Below, one piece after another: positions 61,684 to 64,000 of a DNA stretch of 64,000 bases. The translations under genes were made by a program, and so were the position numbers. The stretch comes from CAXXIC01 sp049315325 (lineage in GTDB: Bacteria; Bacteroidota; Bacteroidia; Bacteroidales; UBA7332): positions 1 to 64,000 of the forward strand of contig JBMOKJ010000005.1 in the NCBI GenBank assembly GCA_049315325.1. Direction: 5' to 3'. Below the pieces are notes generated by a model. The model made no database searches. It saw only the letters and a list, made by a program, of their open reading frames with translations, and was not told the origin of the DNA. How positions within the stretch are numbered: the stretch's first letter is position 1; the number at the start of each line of letters is the position of its first letter.

Positions 61684-63836
61684 CTGTTCGTCATTTTAAA
61701 AGTTAATTTCCCTCCATTCATAATATCTCGATACGTTATAAACGGTTTGTTTATCTTCTTTCCGTTCAACAAACGAGTTGCGTTGTAGATAGCCTGTTCC
61801 GAAAAGTTTTTGGTTTCAATGGTGAAGTTTTTGGTTTTAGAAAGATGAAGAATGGCTTTCTTCACTTGCGGACTTCCCAAAACAAACTCGCCATTAGCCG
61901 GATTGATGGGATAAAATCCCAAAGTAGAGAGAATGTACCACGCACTCATTTGTCCGCAATCGTCGTTGCCAATCATACCATCTGGAGTGTTGTTGTGAAA
62001 ATCGTGAATCACCTGATGAATGTATTTTTGCCCTGTTTGGGGTTCGTTGCTGTAGGCATACAAATATAGAATGTGGTGGCTGGGTTCGTTGCCGTGTGCG
62101 TATTGACCAATCATGGCTTCTTGCCCTAAGAATTTATTTGGATTTTCGGATTCTGTCGTGAAAAACGCATTCAATTTTTGGGTGAAGCGATCTTTCCCGC
62201 CCAACAATCTCATTACTCCATTCAGATCGTGTTGCGTCGGCGTCCAAAAATATTGCCAAGCATTGGCTTCGGTATAATCACCGGGATTATTTAAGGGCGA
62301 AGTGGCCATTAGCGGATTGAACGGTGTTCGCCAAATGCCTTTGGTATCTTTTCCTCTGAAAAAGGTGGTTCCTTTGTCGTAAATGTTTTGGTAATAATTC
62401 GCTCTTTTGGAGAACGTTTCTGCTAGTTCTTTTTTACCTAATTTCCGTGCCATTTCTGCCACACACCAGTCGTCGTAGCCACTCTCTAACGTTCTGGAAA
62501 CGGATTCGTTGTCTAATTTGTCAAAAGGATAATAGCCGTATTGATTATACAATTCCCAATCGGAATTGATGTGCGATTTCGTAGAAGTTTCTACCATAGC
62601 TTTTAGGGCTTCTGTTTTATTGAAACCGCTAAAATCGTTTTGAACTGCCGACAAAATCATCGGAATGGCGTGATTGCCAATCATACAATAATTGTCTTGT
62701 CCCCAAGCCGTCCAGATAGGTAGAAATCCTTTGGCTTTGTGGTGAATGAGCATCGTTTGAACGATTCCGTCGATCTTTTCGGGTGCGATGATTTGCAACA
62801 GCGGAAATGCTCCGCGATAAATATCCCAAATAGAAAGCGTAGAGTAGTATTCTTTGTGAGGTGCTATGGCTATTTTGTTGTCCACACCTCTGTATTTTCC
62901 ATCTACATCGGCTATGTTGGAAGGTTGCAGAAACAAATGATAGAGCGAAGTGTAGAATATTTCTTTCTCTTTTTGTGGAGCTTCTATCGTTATTCGGTTT
63001 AAATAACGCTCCCATGTTTTAACGTTGTTTTGATACACTTTTGCAAAATCCCAATGCGAAATTTCAGCGATCATATTCCGTTTTGCCCCTTCTACAGAGA
63101 CAGATGACAAAGCAATTTTCACCTTTAACGTTCGACTTTTCGACAATGAAAAGTCGAGCATGTATTTTGGTGCTTTTTCGTGTCCTTTTGGGTCGAGTCG
63201 AGTCGATTTTACGAAAGGTTGGTCGAAGGTTATCGTGAAAAAGTAGGTGCGATTCACCCAATTTTGAGTGGAGCAGTAGCCCGAAATCGTGGTACTGTTT
63301 TCAATTTTCACATCACTTCCTACCACCAATCCCTTTTGATTGTTACTGTCGAATGCAAATCGCAGTCCGTGTTGCAAATCCACTAAAACCTGCGCATCAT
63401 TTTCTGGAAATGTATATTGATGAAAAGCCACTCGTCCGGAGCAAGTGAGTTCTACTTTCACATCATCTTTTTTGGTGAGGGCATAATAACCGACCTTGCC
63501 AGTTTCGGTCTCTTTGTAGTACGCATTCTTTTGCTTCTCTTTTCGTGGATTGATTGGGAGCAAGAGCACATCTCCCATTTCGTTGATACCAGTCCCGCTA
63601 AATCGCGTTTGCGAAAAGCCCATCAGCAAAGTGTCTTTGTATTGATAGCCACTTGTGTGGTTCCATCCATTGTCACGATTGTCTGCACCCGGTTGCACCA
63701 TTCCAAAAGGCATGGAAGGTCCAGGGAAAGTATGTCCTGTTCCGTCAGTTCCAATAAAAACATTGACAAATCTAGCGTTTTGTGCAAAACTGATTGAACA
63801 ACAACATAGTAATACGATGAGAATTTTGTCTTTCAT
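61680..63836 (-). CDS. GH92 alpha-mannosidase
   Basis: A 718-residue exported enzyme with signal peptide (MKDKILIVLLCCCSISFA). Family GH92 exo-alpha-mannosidases invert the sugar with a Ca2+ ion. The N-terminal beta-sandwich begins VNVFIGTDGTGHTFPGPSMPFGMVQPGAD, and the catalytic (alpha/alpha)6 barrel includes IWDIYRGAFPLLQI, GQYAHGNEPSHHILYLY and GNDDCGQMSAWYILSTLGFYP, the last holding an acidic catalytic residue. Substrate linkage is not readable. No SusC/SusD pair is in the window; it might lie beyond the right edge. Confidence 0.92.
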   Translation of the reverse strand: MKDKILIVLLCCCSISFAQNARFVNVFIGTDGTGHTFPGPSMPFGMVQPGADNRDNGWNHTSGYQYKDTLLMGFSQTRFSGTGINEMGDVLLLPINPRKEKQKNAYYKETETGKVGYYALTKKDDVKVELTCSGRVAFHQYTFPENDAQVLVDLQHGLRFAFDSNNQKGLVVGSDVKIENSTTISGYCSTQNWVNRTYFFTITFDQPFVKSTRLDPKGHEKAPKYMLDFSLSKSRTLKVKIALSSVSVEGAKRNMIAEISHWDFAKVYQNNVKTWERYLNRITIEAPQKEKEIFYTSLYHLFLQPSNIADVDGKYRGVDNKIAIAPHKEYYSTLSIWDIYRGAFPLLQIIAPEKIDGIVQTMLIHHKAKGFLPIWTAWGQDNYCMIGNHAIPMILSAVQNDFSGFNKTEALKAMVETSTKSHINSDWELYNQYGYYPFDKLDNESVSRTLESGYDDWCVAEMARKLGKKELAETFSKRANYYQNIYDKGTTFFRGKDTKGIWRTPFNPLMATSPLNNPGDYTEANAWQYFWTPTQHDLNGVMRLLGGKDRFTQKLNAFFTTESENPNKFLGQEAMIGQYAHGNEPSHHILYLYAYSNEPQTGQKYIHQVIHDFHNNTPDGMIGNDDCGQMSAWYILSTLGFYPINPANGEFVLGSPQVKKAILHLSKTKNFTIETKNFSEQAIYNATRLLNGKKINKPFITYRDIMNGGKLTFKMTNR

Positions 63837-63873
63837 TTTTTAGAGCAATGGTTTTTCTTAAGGTCTTCTCTTT

Positions 63874-63923
63874 GGCGCGAGTTTAACGAAGTGTAACTTG
63901 TGCCTATAATTGATACAGTTTGC
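63874..63923. repeat. Dispersed 50-bp repeat, copy 2
   Basis: Matches 8161-8210 at 47 of 50 positions. It is followed by AAACTGC and related words (GTTTGCAAACTGC, AAGTTGCAAACTTGC) that form short palindromes up to the right edge. The copy at 8161 lacks the same right-hand part, so the element may be variable or truncated. Confidence 0.85.
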
Positions 63924-64000
63924 AAACTGCAAAAACAAGTATCACAAGTTGCAAACTTGCGATAAATGGAATTACAAATTCGCGCAAGCAATTGAAATCC

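Noticed and set aside
1..64000. tRNA and rRNA genes, prophage structural genes and transposases
   Set aside because: I looked for these on both strands and found none I could support.

Overview
The window is 64 kb of a Bacteroidota chromosome, most likely order Bacteroidales and possibly a Paludibacter-like lineage (family level is a guess). Four things point there. Many genes carry the TAnnTTTG -7 promoter box of this phylum and almost none has a strong Shine-Dalgarno. The gene neighbourhoods uppS-bamA-skp-skp-murI, exbB-exbD-exbD-tonB-pstS-TPR and nusB-yajC-ybbR-coaE are typical of the phylum. One surface protein ends in a type IX secretion sorting domain. GH92 and GH127 glycosidases are also typical. 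I found no rRNA, tRNA, transposase or CRISPR array.

Positions 1-9300 are accessory and defence-like. They hold a very AT-rich two-gene unit (cytosine-5 methyltransferase overlapping a MutL/MORC-type GHKL ATPase with a TIR-like C-terminus), a 132-nt strongly self-complementary segment that is probably a structured RNA, a one-polypeptide type IIG-like restriction-modification enzyme of mosaic composition with three repeat-derived in-frame insertions, an exported DRGH nuclease, an antitoxin/PemK-type toxin pair, and a BRO-N/Fic fusion. Small palindromic GC-rich repeats are scattered here.

Positions 9500-31000 are mostly housekeeping: sigma-54 activator, lptE, TPR-like protein, secG; an Lrp regulator; convergent ribF/HAD and PUR genes; nusB-yajC-ybbR-coaE; the ribosomal operon rplM-rpsI-rpsB-tsf on the minus strand; mnmE-acpH-EamA exporter; corA; rsmE and a BFN nuclease; DUF3127; a nitronate monooxygenase/FabK-like enzyme; a CBM9-like protein; a LysE exporter. 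Positions 31100-36915 (minus) hold the TonB energising cluster with a PstS-like lipoprotein and a TPR protein.

Positions 37500-59500 hold purL, a DUF2975/XRE pair, a nucleotidyltransferase, a DUF5063/3'-5' exonuclease/RlmI-like group, two lipoprotein or outer-membrane genes, then uppS-bamA-skp-skp-murI (envelope biogenesis), a GIN-domain protein, dusB, an Omp85-like protein and a BspA-type LRR protein. Positions 59700-63836 (minus) are a GH92-GH127 glycosidase pair.

The most interesting items are the methyltransferase/GHKL-TIR unit, the structured RNA upstream of the type IIG enzyme, two paralogous small-RNA genes about 18 kb apart on opposite strands with the same promoter-leader-terminator architecture, and repeat elements that have become in-frame protein sequence.
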